Assembly: GCA_964647625.1 (NCBI GenBank)
Contig: CAZYHZ010000005.1
Coordinates: forward strand, 1-64,000
Direction of reading: 5' to 3'
Length of the DNA stretch: 64,000 nt
DNA from: DASRJG01 sp964647625
Lineage (GTDB): Bacteria; Acidobacteriota; Polarisedimenticolia; Polarisedimenticolales; DASRJG01
Shown here: piece after piece, positions 9,322-18,151 of the stretch
Numbering within the stretch: the stretch's first letter is position 1
Layout of the letters: each line of letters starts with the position of its first letter
Program-made: the position numbers and the translations under genes
Notes under the pieces: model-generated
The model's database searches: none
Seen by the model: only the letters and a program-made list of their open reading frames with translations
Told to the model about the DNA's origin: nothing

Positions 9322-11978
9322 TCGTGCTTCTCGAGCTGCGCGCTCCAGTTCTGCACGAGGGTCAACGCCGAAGGTCGCTCGCCGACCGGAGTCACGACCA
9401 GGAAACGATCGCCGTGAGGCGTGGGAACGACCGCGGCGTCGGCCGGTCCCTCGAACACGAGATGCGGCGGGCCGATCTGCACGCTGGGGGACGTCGCAAC
9501 GTCGCACGCGTAGATCGATCGCCCGTTCGACCGCGAGAAGTACAGCTCGCGCCCGTCGTCCCGCCACCAGATCGATCCGGTTTCCCCGTCCGCTCCGTCC
9601 GTGCTCACCCGGCGCAGCTCGCGGTGTTCGGGAAAGCCGTCCACGTAGATCTCACGCCGGCCCGACGTGTCGCTTCCGTAGGCCACCAACCGGCCGTCGG
9701 GAGAGATGGCCCCCGCGCGTTCGTCGGCCGGGGTGGCCAGGTACGTGCGCGTCTCGGTCGCGCCCCGCGGCAAGACGACGATGTCGTACAGTCGGCCGGA
9801 GATCAGCTCGTCGAGCAATACGGCACCGTCCGGAGCGACCGAGGTCGGTCTCGTGAATCGGTCGCTCCCCGGCAGCATGACGCGCTCCGTTCCGTTTCGG
9901 GGATCGAACGCGACCGCGCCGCGCTTCCCGGAATCGAGAACGCTCGCGATGACTGCGGCGTCGTCCGGCGTCCAGGCTACGGAGAGCGGAAGCCGATCGC
10001 CACGGGCCAATCGGGAGCTGGCTCCCGTCGTGAGGTCGACAATCCACAGGGTCAGGTTCTCGTCGCCGAAATCGATGACCGCCATGCGGTCGCCGCGATG
10101 AGAGATCGCCACGGCGAACATTCGAGCCGGATGACGGAGCACGGTCTTGATCGGCCGGCCGTCTCGGCCGTACCACGCCACGTCGGTGGGGCGACGGTCG
10201 GCTTCGTCGTAAACGATCGTGCCGTCGCGCGCGCAATCGAGGCTCCAAACGCCGGCAATGTTCCCTCGAACCTCCGCTCGTTCCGCCAGGGCGATCGGCT
10301 CGCCGGCCATCTTCATGCCGGCGAGGTCGATGTGCTGAGCGATCAGCGCCTGGTCGCGCGCGAAGATCATGTACCCCGGGTCGGCGAAACGCGGCGCCGC
10401 CACACTGGTCAGGAGCGGGCGTGCAACGGGGTCATCGAGGGCTGCCACGTCGATTTGAAAAAGGTCCGCCTGCAGCGGCGGCTGGACGGCGAACGTGAAG
10501 TGGCGGCCGTCGGGAAAGAAAGACGGGAACCGGTGGGACGTTTGACCGCGCGCGGCGTCGAGGGTCGTCGCCGGCGCCGGACCACCCCCGCTCGCATCGA
10601 CCTTCGACAATGGCCCGAAGGGCACCGGGGCGAAGACGATCGTCCCCGTCGACCCCCATGCACCTCCGCGTCCGTTCGGGGCATCGCAGATGGTCTGCAC
10701 GGCGCCGCCGGTTTGCGGGACCCGCTTGAGCTTGCCGTCCGCGAAGAACGCGATGTGCTTCGAATCCGGAGACCAGAAGGGGAAGCTCGCCTTGTCCGTT
10801 CCCGGAAGCTCCCGCGCACGCGGGTTGTCCAGCTCGCGAACCGAAAGATGCTCCGTGTCGCCGTCTCCTGAAGTCACGAACACGACGGCGCTTCCATCGG
10901 GGGCGATCGCGAACGTGCCGGGCCCGCTGTTTCGCTCACCGCTCGGGCGCGTGATCGCCACCCTCGCCAGGCGTCCGGGTGTCGGGGTCGACGTCCCACG
11001 CGCGAGTGCCCATGCCGCGACCGCGAGCGAGGCGATCGCGAGTGCGCCCGCGGCAAGCAGCACAGGCTTTCGTGAGGTGGGGGATTGGGCCGAGGGGGAG
11101 TCTCCCGCAGTCCGGGACTGTCCCCCGGTCGTCAGCTCGATCCGCAGATCGTGAACGTCGCGCAGCCGTTTCTTGACGTCCTTCTCGAGGCAGCGCCGCA
11201 ACAGCTCGCGCACGCGATCGGGCGTCGTCGCGGGGAGCTTGCTCCAGTCGGGATCCTTCGCGAGAACCGCCGCGAGCGTGTCGGAGATCGTCTCGCCGTC
11301 GAACGGACGCTCACCCGAGAGCATCTCGAAGATTAGGCAACCGAACGCCCACACGTCGGCCCGTCTATCGACCGGCTTGCCCCGCGCTTGCTCGGGGCTC
11401 ATGTACGCGGCGGTGCCGAGGATGACGCCGGCGACGGTCCCGAGCGAGGTAATCGTCGGCGACATCGCCGCGTCGCGACCGGGGCTCGAGGTGGTGTTGC
11501 CCTCGATCGCTTTCGAGAGCCCGAAGTCCAGGACCTTGACCTTGCCGTCAGGGGTCAGCCTGACGTTCGCAGGCTTTAGATCGCGGTGGACGATTCCTTG
11601 GTCGTGAGCCGCCTCCAGCGCTTCGGCGATCTGACCGGCGATCTCCATCGCTTCGGGAAACGGAATACTTCCTCGCTTCAATCGCTCTGCGAGATCCTCG
11701 CCCGGCACCAGCTCCATCGCGAGGAAGCGGACACCGTTCACCTCGTGGAAGCCGTAGATCGCCGCGATGTTGGGATGATTGAGCGACGCGAGAACCTTCG
11801 CCTCGCGCTCGAACCGCGCCAACCGCTCAGGGTCCGACCCCAGCGCGTCGGGAAGCACCTTGATCGCGACGTCGCGGCCGAGCGTGGTGTCGGTCGCTCT
11901 CCAAACGGCGCCCATTCCGCCCTCGCCGATTTTCTCGCTGAGGCGGTAATGAAGGAGAGATGTGCCGGGCTGGATCAT
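9318..11978 (-). CDS. Ser/Thr protein kinase with TolB-like beta-propeller (first of tandem pair)
   Basis: 886 aa. ATG at 11978 (MIQPGTSLLHYRL) is chosen because it matches the usual start of this family; no good Shine-Dalgarno is visible. The kinase core is intact: GEGGMGAVW, Lys40, HRDLKPANVR (131-140), DFG (151-153) and AYMSPEQARGKP. A single membrane helix (about 330-350, LAAGALAIASLAVAAWALA) is followed by a propeller with blades of the type SPDSKHIAFFA, SPDGRLVAYGS and WTPDDAAVIAS. The downstream kinase starts in its stop codon, so the two are translationally coupled. It is divergent from the DoxX-like gene; a weak -10-like TATCAT lies 15 nt ahead of the start. Confidence 0.92.
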   Translation of the reverse strand: MIQPGTSLLHYRLSEKIGEGGMGAVWRATDTTLGRDVAIKVLPDALGSDPERLARFEREAKVLASLNHPNIAAIYGFHEVNGVRFLAMELVPGEDLAERLKRGSIPFPEAMEIAGQIAEALEAAHDQGIVHRDLKPANVRLTPDGKVKVLDFGLSKAIEGNTTSSPGRDAAMSPTITSLGTVAGVILGTAAYMSPEQARGKPVDRRADVWAFGCLIFEMLSGERPFDGETISDTLAAVLAKDPDWSKLPATTPDRVRELLRRCLEKDVKKRLRDVHDLRIELTTGGQSRTAGDSPSAQSPTSRKPVLLAAGALAIASLAVAAWALARGTSTPTPGRLARVAITRPSGERNSGPGTFAIAPDGSAVVFVTSGDGDTEHLSVRELDNPRARELPGTDKASFPFWSPDSKHIAFFADGKLKRVPQTGGAVQTICDAPNGRGGAWGSTGTIVFAPVPFGPLSKVDASGGGPAPATTLDAARGQTSHRFPSFFPDGRHFTFAVQPPLQADLFQIDVAALDDPVARPLLTSVAAPRFADPGYMIFARDQALIAQHIDLAGMKMAGEPIALAERAEVRGNIAGVWSLDCARDGTIVYDEADRRPTDVAWYGRDGRPIKTVLRHPARMFAVAISHRGDRMAVIDFGDENLTLWIVDLTTGASSRLARGDRLPLSVAWTPDDAAVIASVLDSGKRGAVAFDPRNGTERVMLPGSDRFTRPTSVAPDGAVLLDELISGRLYDIVVLPRGATETRTYLATPADERAGAISPDGRLVAYGSDTSGRREIYVDGFPEHRELRRVSTDGADGETGSIWWRDDGRELYFSRSNGRSIYACDVATSPSVQIGPPHLVFEGPADAAVVPTPHGDRFLVVTPVGERPSALTLVQNWSAQLEKHE

Positions 11979-12066
11979 GGGGGAGACGATGATACTTCCG
12001 CCCGCGCCGGCGAGGTGCGTAGAATGCGGCACGCTCTCGCTCCACGCAGGGCCCAGGGTGGCATCG

Positions 12067-12990
12067 GTGAAGGGATCGGCCGTTTACGTCGAGATTCGCA
12101 TTCACGGCGATTTAGAAGAGCTCTGGCGCCTGACGCAGACCCCCGAGTTGCATGAGAGATGGGATCTTCGCTTCTCGGAGATCCAATACCTACCTCGACC
12201 TGATGCCGCTCAACCGCAGCGGTTCCTCTATGCAACGCGCATCGGTTGGGGAATGCGAATCGTCGGAGGCGGGGAGTCGGTTGGAGAGAACAATGGATCC
12301 GCTGGGCGCACCTCTGCTCTGAGATTCTGGTCGACTGATCCCAGGTCGCTGATCCGCGAGGGTTCGGGCTACTGGAGATACGTACCGACTGACGACGGCG
12401 TTCGCTTCCTGACCCGATACGATTACCAGTCGCGTTTCGGGTCGGCAGGCGCGGCGTTCGACAAAATCGTTTTCCGCCCTTTGATGGGGTGGGCCACGGC
12501 GTGGAGCTTTGACAGACTGCGCCTGTGGATCGAGCGCGGCATCGACCCGGCGGTCGCGATGCAGCGCAGCCTGATCCATGCGATTGCGCGCACGAGTCTT
12601 GCGTTCATCTGGATTTATCAGGGACTTATTCCGAAGCTGGTGTTCCGACAGAGCTCAGGTGAGCTGGACACGGTGCGCGGCTTCGGATTGACGGCAGGTC
12701 TTGCCGGTCAGGCGCTAACGTTCGTCGCATGTATCGAACTGCTATTCGGGGCTTCCCTGGTACTGCTGTGGCGAGCGCGCTCTCTATTCTTGATCAACAT
12801 CGCAGCATTGGTGATTCTCGGTTTCGTCGCGTTCATGAGCGACAGAAGACTGTTCATAGGCCAGTTCAACCCGGCGACGCTGAATTCGGCAATGATCGCT
12901 CTCGGCGTGGTTGGCTGGCTCGCCGCGCAGGATCTTCCAACGGCGCGCAACTGTCTGCGGCGCGAGCCTGAGAGGCCTCCAGAGCAATGA
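12067..12990 (+). CDS. DoxX-like membrane protein with N-terminal SRPBCC domain
   Basis: 307 aa from GTG 12067 (VKGSAVYVEIRIHGDLEELW). The in-frame ATG at 11962 would lie inside the divergent kinase gene and is rejected. Residues 1-165 look like an SRPBCC/START ligand-binding fold (IHGDLEELWRLTQTPELHERWD, read as two adjoining segments, and VRFLTRYDYQSRFG). Residues 170-300 carry four hydrophobic helices of the DoxX-like type (FIWIYQGLIPKLVF, ALTFVACIELLFG, LFLINIAALVILGFVA, NSAMIALGVVGWLAA). The stop overlaps the next start (ATGA), and this DoxX-like/DUF4166 pairing recurs in bacteria as I recall. The role is unknown. Codon use is visibly less GC-biased than in flanking genes, suggesting transfer. 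A TAGAAT (-10-like) lies at 12020-12025. Confidence 0.75.
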   Translation: MKGSAVYVEIRIHGDLEELWRLTQTPELHERWDLRFSEIQYLPRPDAAQPQRFLYATRIGWGMRIVGGGESVGENNGSAGRTSALRFWSTDPRSLIREGSGYWRYVPTDDGVRFLTRYDYQSRFGSAGAAFDKIVFRPLMGWATAWSFDRLRLWIERGIDPAVAMQRSLIHAIARTSLAFIWIYQGLIPKLVFRQSSGELDTVRGFGLTAGLAGQALTFVACIELLFGASLVLLWRARSLFLINIAALVILGFVAFMSDRRLFIGQFNPATLNSAMIALGVVGWLAAQDLPTARNCLRREPERPPEQ

Positions 12991-13664
12991 CCGCGATCTA
13001 CAAGCGTGTCCTCGGGGCTGACTTCGCCAGGCTGCATCCGCAGATTCAGCGGCGGTTTGGCTTTTCCAGCGAGGACGGAATCGCCTCGATTGGTCGGGGC
13101 GTCATGGACGAAATTTGGCGCGGCCGGTTCTACACGCTGCCGTTTCTCTACGTTGGAACGTGGAGACGCATCATGTTCCCGGAGCAAGGCCGCGAGGTAC
13201 CGTTCACAATCGAAAATTACGCCTATCGCGATTCATTCGACCGCGAAACCGTGACCTGGGTTCGGACTTTCGAAGCGAGCCGCCGAAGGCGGTTCGACGC
13301 GACCATGATCTACAGCGAGCAGCGAGGCCGGATCGTCGATTACCTCGGGTCGCATCAGCACTTGGCCGTGGACATTGACTTGAGCGTGGCCGAGAACGGT
13401 GGCCTGCGCCTACGCTCTCGTGCGCAGCGATTCTATGAGGGCCGAATCGGCTTCTCGTTCCCGATGTTCTTTTCCGGGGTGGCCGATGTCTGCGAATGGT
13501 TTGACGACGCCTCGGGCAAGTTCAGGATTGAGGTGAAGGTCCATAACGCCGCCTGGGGCCCACTGTTCGGCTATCGGGGATGGTTCGATGTCGAGTGGCC
13601 CGCCTGCACGCCCGAGAATGTACCCGCCCACGTCAAACCGCTGCGTGAGGAACGCCGGGAATAG
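12987..13664 (+). CDS. DUF4166 domain protein
   Basis: 225 aa, beginning MTAIYKRVLGADFARLHPQI, the typical opening of DUF4166 proteins, followed by the conserved GRGVMDEIWRG and the beta-rich ENYAYRDSF, TVTWVRTFE and LFGYRGWFDVEW segments. There is no signal peptide or membrane helix. It overlaps the DoxX-like gene by four bases (ATGA), so the two products are probably made together; a soluble or peripheral partner of that membrane protein is a reasonable inference. Biochemical function of the family is not known to me. It shares the lower-GC, less biased codon use of its partner. Confidence 0.8.
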   Translation: MTAIYKRVLGADFARLHPQIQRRFGFSSEDGIASIGRGVMDEIWRGRFYTLPFLYVGTWRRIMFPEQGREVPFTIENYAYRDSFDRETVTWVRTFEASRRRRFDATMIYSEQRGRIVDYLGSHQHLAVDIDLSVAENGGLRLRSRAQRFYEGRIGFSFPMFFSGVADVCEWFDDASGKFRIEVKVHNAAWGPLFGYRGWFDVEWPACTPENVPAHVKPLREERRE

Positions 13665-13711
13665 GGTACGACTCAGAAACGTTCGTTGCTATCCGCCTTG
13701 ATCGACCCGCA

Positions 13712-13960
13712 TCACGGACAGCTCGTCGTCTGGCGTGGTGTTCCGTTGCCCTGCGTTCCGTACGTGCCGGGGTCGGCGCACGTATTCCGCCCGCGAGCCA
13801 GATACCAGAAGCCCGAGCCCGGAGCGGGGAGACCCGCGTCGGCGATCGTTTGGTTCGACACGTTGCCGAAGCAGATCTCGTCACCGGCGCCCGGTTCAAC
13901 GGGAAGCGCTGCGAGGCTGCCTCGGACAATGTCGTACGCCGTGGCGAGATACGCGCGCGG
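13712..13960 (-). pseudogene. 3' remnant of a secreted-protein gene (C-terminal FWYL..RG module)
   Basis: In this 370-bp gap between genes, the minus strand encodes the end of a protein without a start. Reading toward the stop at 13712: AYDIVRGSLAALPVEPG, then GDEICFGN, SNQTIADAGLPAPGSGFWYL, ARGRNTCADPGTYG, and a TTSCP end. This pattern (YD-VRG-L-AL, FWYLxRG, terminal CP) is the C-terminal module of large secreted proteins that I associate with Acidobacteriota-like bacteria. The frame is open back to a TAA at 14033-14035, but the segment before the module has no domain and no start or Shine-Dalgarno. I read it as a decayed gene whose 5' part was lost, perhaps when the neighbouring genes arrived. 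The rest of 13665-14034 holds only a weak GGGC/GCCC stem followed by TTTTT (13959-13977, plus strand). Confidence 0.65.
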
Positions 13961-14034
13961 GCAGGGCAGCCCTTTTTCTTGAGAGGGCCGTCCGCTCCTG
14001 CCGCGTATCTTGCCCGGCGGAAGGAATCCGCATT

Positions 14035-17000
14035 ATGTTCCTCGCAGCGTCCGGGGACACGGGGGGAGCTTTCTTGACGCCCGGCAACCAATCGAGCTGG
14101 CGGCGTGGCTTCTGGAGCCTGATCGCGACGCAATTCCAGGGAGCGTTCAATGAGAACGCCCTGAAGTTCTTCGTGATCTTCCTCGCGCTGTCGAAGAACC
14201 CGACGAAGGATCAGAAAGACCTGTGGGTCCTGCTGATCGGCTTCCTGTTCGCGGCTCCGTTCGTCCTGTTCTCGATGACGGGCGGGTTCCTCGCCGATCG
14301 GTTCAGCAAGCGCTTCGTCACCATCGGCACGAAAGTGTTCGAGGTCGGCGTCATGCTGTTTGCGACCTTCGCGTTCACGCGAGAGACGGTCGCCTTCTCG
14401 TTCGCCGCCGTCTTCCTCGCGAGCACCCAGGCGGCGCTGTTCGGGCCGTCGAAGTACGGGCTGCTGCCCGAGCTCCTCCCGCCGCCGCTCCTGTCCTGGG
14501 GCAACGGCATCCTCGAGTTGACGACCTTCGTCGCGATCATCGCGGGCGCGGTCTTCGGGCCGATCCTCGCGCAGACGTTCCACGGCCACGAGGGAATCGC
14601 CGGCTTGATCTTCGCCGGCTGCTCGCTCGCGGGGCTCGCGGCGAGCTTCGGGATCCTGAAGGTTCCACCGGCCGACACGACGAAGCGATTCCGGCTGAAC
14701 GTGTTCGGTGAGCTGATGGACGCCTGGCGCGCCGTCCGGCCCGACCGCGTTCTCGTCCTCTCGATCGCCGGGAACACGTACTTCTGGTTTCTCGGCGCGC
14801 TGCTCCAGTTCGTCATCGTCTTCTACGGGACGGACGTCCTGCACATCGACGAGTCTCACAGCGGCTATCTCCAGGCGGCGCTCGCCATCGGGATCGGCAT
14901 CGGCAGCTACGCCGCGGGCACGCTCTCCGGCGGGAAGATCGAGTACGGTCTGATCCCGCTGGGCGCCGTCGGCATGAGCGCCTTCGGCCTGGTCCTGGCG
15001 GCTCACGGATTGACGTTCGCGATGGTCCTGGGGCTGCTCGCGGCGCTGGGTTTCACCGGCGGATTCTTCGTCGTGCCGGTCAATGCGCTGATCCAGCATC
15101 GTCCGCGAGACGAGCAGAAGGGCGCCGTCATCGCGCTGTCGGCGTTTCTGTCTTTCGTCGGGATCGGCGTCGCGTCCACGGTCTATTCGGGCGGAACGCA
15201 CTACCTGCACATCAGCCCGCCCCAGTTTTTCTTCTGGACTGCGGTGCTTTCGCTCGCCGCGACCGTCTACACGCTGGTCCTGATGCCGGACGCTCTCCTT
15301 CGCCTGCTGCTCTGGTTCGCGGCGCACACGATCTACCGGCTCGACGTGCAAGGCGCCGAGAACGTCCCGTCGCGCGGCGGCGCGCTGCTCGTGCCCAATC
15401 ATGGGTCGATGGTCGATGCGGTCCTCGTGCTGGCCTCGACGGACCGCCCCGTCCGATTCCTCATGTTCAAGGACCGGTACGAGCATCCTCTGATCAAGCC
15501 GTTCGTGAAGATCCTCCACGTCATTCCGATCTCGTCGCAGCAGGGCCCTCGCGAGATGATCCACTCGCTGCGTGAGGCCTCCGCGTCGATCGAGCGCGGA
15601 GAGCTGGTGTGCATCTTCCCCGAGGGCGAGATGACCCGCATCGGCCGGATGCTCCCATTCCGCCGCGGGATGGAGCGCATCATGAAGAACGTCGATGCGC
15701 CGATCGTCCCCGTGAATCTCGACGGCACCTGGGGATCGATCTTCAGCTTCTCCGGCGGCCGCTTCTTCTGGAAGTGGCCGCGCAAGATCCCGTACCCGGT
15801 TCGCGTGACGTTCGGCCGCCCGATGCCGGCGACGACGACGGCAAGCCGGGCGCGCACCGTCGTTCAAGAGCTCGGCACGGCCGCGTTCGCGCGCCGGAAG
15901 CGGCTGATGCGGCCGCTGCCGCGGTCGTTCATCCAGACCGCGCGCCGCCATCCGCGACGGTTCGCGATGGCCGACGGGCGCACGCCTCGCCTGTCGTTCT
16001 TCTCGGCGCTCGTCAAGAGCGTGTTCCTCGCGCGCCGTCTCCGCGAGCGTTGGCGGGGCGATTCGATGGTCGGGATCCTGCTCCCCCCGTCCGTGCCGGG
16101 AGCGCTCGTCAACACCGCGGCGCTGCTCATGGGCAAAGTCCCGGTCAACCTCAACTACACGGCTTCGAAAGAGACGCTGGCGTCCTGCGCCGCCCAGTGC
16201 CGCCTGAAGACGGTGATCACCTCGCGCCTCGTTCTCGAGAAGCTCCGCATCGAGCTGCCCGCGGAGGCGATCTTCGTGGAGGATCTCGCGGAGGCCCCGC
16301 GGCTCGGCGAACGCATCGCGGCCCTGGTGATCGCAGCGTGCGTGCCTGCGCGATGGATCGGCCGGTGCGTCGGCGCCGAGCGCGCGGCCGGACTCGACGA
16401 CGTCGCTACGGTCATCTTCTCGAGCGGTTCGACCGGCGATCCCAAGGGCGTCGTCCTCACGCATTACAACGTCGCGTCGAACGTCGAGCAGCTGAACGAG
16501 GTGTTCATGCTCGACGGCATGGACCGCATCCTCGGCATCCTTCCGTTCTTCCACTCGTTCGGCTTCACGGGCACCTTGTGCATGCCGCTCGTCACCGGTG
16601 TCGGCGTCGTCTACCACCCGAGCCCGCTCGAATCGCGCGCGATCGGCGGGCTCGTGAACAAGTACGGCGTCACCTTTCTCCTGGCGACGCCGACATTCCT
16701 CAACGCCTACACGCGGCGCGTCGTGCCCGAGGATTTCGGGAGCCTCCGCTACGTTCTCGCCGGTGCCGAAAAGCTCCCCGAGCGGACCGCCCTCGCGTTC
16801 GAAGATCGATTCGGGATCCGACCGATGGAGGGCTACGGCTGCACGGAATGCTCTCCCGTCGTGTCGGTGAACACCGCCGGCTTCCGCGCCGCCTCGTTCC
16901 GCCAGGTGGGAGCCAAGCGCGGCAGCATCGGCCACCCGCTGCCGGGCGTCACGGTCCGCATCGTCGATCCCGAGACCCGAGAGCCGCTGTCCGCGAGCCA

Positions 17001-17487
17001 GCCGGGCCTTCTCCTCGTCAGCGGGCCGAACGTGATGCAGGGATACTTGAACCGCCCCGAGAAGACAGCGGAAGCCCTGGTCGACGGCTGGTACGACACG
17101 GGCGACATCGCCGCGGTCGACGAGGACGGCTTCATTCGCGTGACCGACCGACTGAGCCGCTTCAGCAAGATCGGCGGCGAGATGGTCCCTCACATCAAGG
17201 TCGAGGAGAAGCTGCACGAGCTGGCCGAATCGACGGAGCAGGTGTTCGCGGTGACGTCGGTGCCGGACGAGGGAAAGGGCGAGCAGCTCGCCGTGCTCCA
17301 CACCCTGCCCGACGACAAGCTCGATGCGGTCTTGAAGGGGCTTGCCGGCTCCGGCTTGCCGGCGCTCTGGAGGCCGCGCGCCGATCACTTCGTTCACGTC
17401 GAGGCCCTTCCCTATCTCGGCACGGGAAAGCTGGACCTGCGGCGGCTGAAGGAGCTCGCGTTGGCGACGGTCGCGGCGAGGTCCTGA
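14035..17487 (+). CDS. LplT-PlsC-Aas fusion: lysophospholipid transporter / acyltransferase / acyl-ACP synthetase
   Basis: 1150 aa from ATG 14035 (GGAAGGAAT about 9 nt upstream); the longer open frame upstream has no such site. Three parts: (1) residues 1-420, MFS transporter with about 12 helices (QFQGAFNENALKFFVIFLAL opens it, as in LplT); (2) 425-640, PlsC-type acyltransferase with the NHGSMVD box (His near 455) and FPEGEMTR (near 528); (3) 650-1150, AMP-binding acyl-ACP synthetase with FSSGSTGDPKG (near 793), GYGCTECSP (near 933), TGDIAAVDEDG and the catalytic GTGKLD lysine near the end. In E. coli LplT plus Aas flip lysophosphatidylethanolamine inward and re-acylate it. Fusion in one chain would couple import to repair. 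The PAP2-type gene follows after 4 bp. Confidence 0.92.
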   Translation: MFLAASGDTGGAFLTPGNQSSWRRGFWSLIATQFQGAFNENALKFFVIFLALSKNPTKDQKDLWVLLIGFLFAAPFVLFSMTGGFLADRFSKRFVTIGTKVFEVGVMLFATFAFTRETVAFSFAAVFLASTQAALFGPSKYGLLPELLPPPLLSWGNGILELTTFVAIIAGAVFGPILAQTFHGHEGIAGLIFAGCSLAGLAASFGILKVPPADTTKRFRLNVFGELMDAWRAVRPDRVLVLSIAGNTYFWFLGALLQFVIVFYGTDVLHIDESHSGYLQAALAIGIGIGSYAAGTLSGGKIEYGLIPLGAVGMSAFGLVLAAHGLTFAMVLGLLAALGFTGGFFVVPVNALIQHRPRDEQKGAVIALSAFLSFVGIGVASTVYSGGTHYLHISPPQFFFWTAVLSLAATVYTLVLMPDALLRLLLWFAAHTIYRLDVQGAENVPSRGGALLVPNHGSMVDAVLVLASTDRPVRFLMFKDRYEHPLIKPFVKILHVIPISSQQGPREMIHSLREASASIERGELVCIFPEGEMTRIGRMLPFRRGMERIMKNVDAPIVPVNLDGTWGSIFSFSGGRFFWKWPRKIPYPVRVTFGRPMPATTTASRARTVVQELGTAAFARRKRLMRPLPRSFIQTARRHPRRFAMADGRTPRLSFFSALVKSVFLARRLRERWRGDSMVGILLPPSVPGALVNTAALLMGKVPVNLNYTASKETLASCAAQCRLKTVITSRLVLEKLRIELPAEAIFVEDLAEAPRLGERIAALVIAACVPARWIGRCVGAERAAGLDDVATVIFSSGSTGDPKGVVLTHYNVASNVEQLNEVFMLDGMDRILGILPFFHSFGFTGTLCMPLVTGVGVVYHPSPLESRAIGGLVNKYGVTFLLATPTFLNAYTRRVVPEDFGSLRYVLAGAEKLPERTALAFEDRFGIRPMEGYGCTECSPVVSVNTAGFRAASFRQVGAKRGSIGHPLPGVTVRIVDPETREPLSASQPGLLLVSGPNVMQGYLNRPEKTAEALVDGWYDTGDIAAVDEDGFIRVTDRLSRFSKIGGEMVPHIKVEEKLHELAESTEQVFAVTSVPDEGKGEQLAVLHTLPDDKLDAVLKGLAGSGLPALWRPRADHFVHVEALPYLGTGKLDLRRLKELALATVAARS

Positions 17488-17491
17488 CGCG

Positions 17492-18139
17492 TTGAGAGGC
17501 TTCATCTTTCGAGCGGTCATCACAGCCGTCGTGCTGTGCGCCTGGTTCTGGACGCAGTCGCTTCTCGGAGCACGGCCGCTGCCGGCCTCGGGGATCGGCG
17601 ACGGCTTGCACCAGCTGACCTCGCCGATCAACGCCTGGTTCCTCGAGCACCCGCGGGCCGCGAACGCGCTGCTGATCGGAAGCTCGGCGGGGATCGACGC
17701 TCTCGCCGTGTTCCTGCTCGCCGGCTGGCTGTTCGGAAAGAGCACGCGCCCGCTGCTGGGGCTCCTGATCCTCGTGGGCCTGCGGCAGGTCATGCAGGCG
17801 CTCTGCGCGATCCCGCCGCCGTCGAACCTGATCTGGCACGATCCCGGGTTCCCATCGCTTCTCGTCACGTATTCGGTCGCCGGCGATTTTTTCTTTTCCG
17901 GTCACACCGCCATCGCCGTCTTCGGAGCGGCGCAGCTGATCCGCCTCCGCAAGCCGTGGCTGACGGCGCTGGCATGGGGCCTCGTCCTCTTCGAGGCGGG
18001 GACGGTGATCGTCTTGCGAGCGCACTACACCATGGACGTGTTCACGGGCGCCGTGACCGCGCTCTGGGTCGATGCCCTGCTCGACAAGATCGTCCCCGCC
18101 ATCGACCGGCGGATCGCCCTGTCCCCGAAGAGCGGTTAG
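17492..18139 (+). CDS. PAP2/sphingomyelin-synthase-like integral membrane phosphatase
   Basis: 215 aa from a TTG four bases after the preceding stop, so very likely co-transcribed with the lysophospholipid fusion. Six hydrophobic segments. The active-site motifs are FFFSGHT (His138) and RAHYTMDV (His178, Asp182), matching the C-terminal PAP2 type found in sphingomyelin/ceramide-phosphoethanolamine synthases (SGHT...HYTxDV). The classical first PAP2 motif KxxxxxxRP is not evident. Known relatives either hydrolyse phosphatidate-like lipids or transfer phospho-head-groups between lipids; which applies here cannot be told. Its position next to a phospholipid re-acylation protein suggests a membrane lipid remodelling unit. 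Confidence 0.75.
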   Translation: MRGFIFRAVITAVVLCAWFWTQSLLGARPLPASGIGDGLHQLTSPINAWFLEHPRAANALLIGSSAGIDALAVFLLAGWLFGKSTRPLLGLLILVGLRQVMQALCAIPPPSNLIWHDPGFPSLLVTYSVAGDFFFSGHTAIAVFGAAQLIRLRKPWLTALAWGLVLFEAGTVIVLRAHYTMDVFTGAVTALWVDALLDKIVPAIDRRIALSPKSG

Positions 18140-18151
18140 CCCCTCGGCGCC

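Noticed and set aside
13633..17868. 4.2-kb open frame antisense to the LplT-PlsC-Aas gene
   Set aside because: Its composition (Arg/Asp/Glu-rich, no domains) is the mirror of the well-supported plus-strand gene; it is a high-GC shadow.
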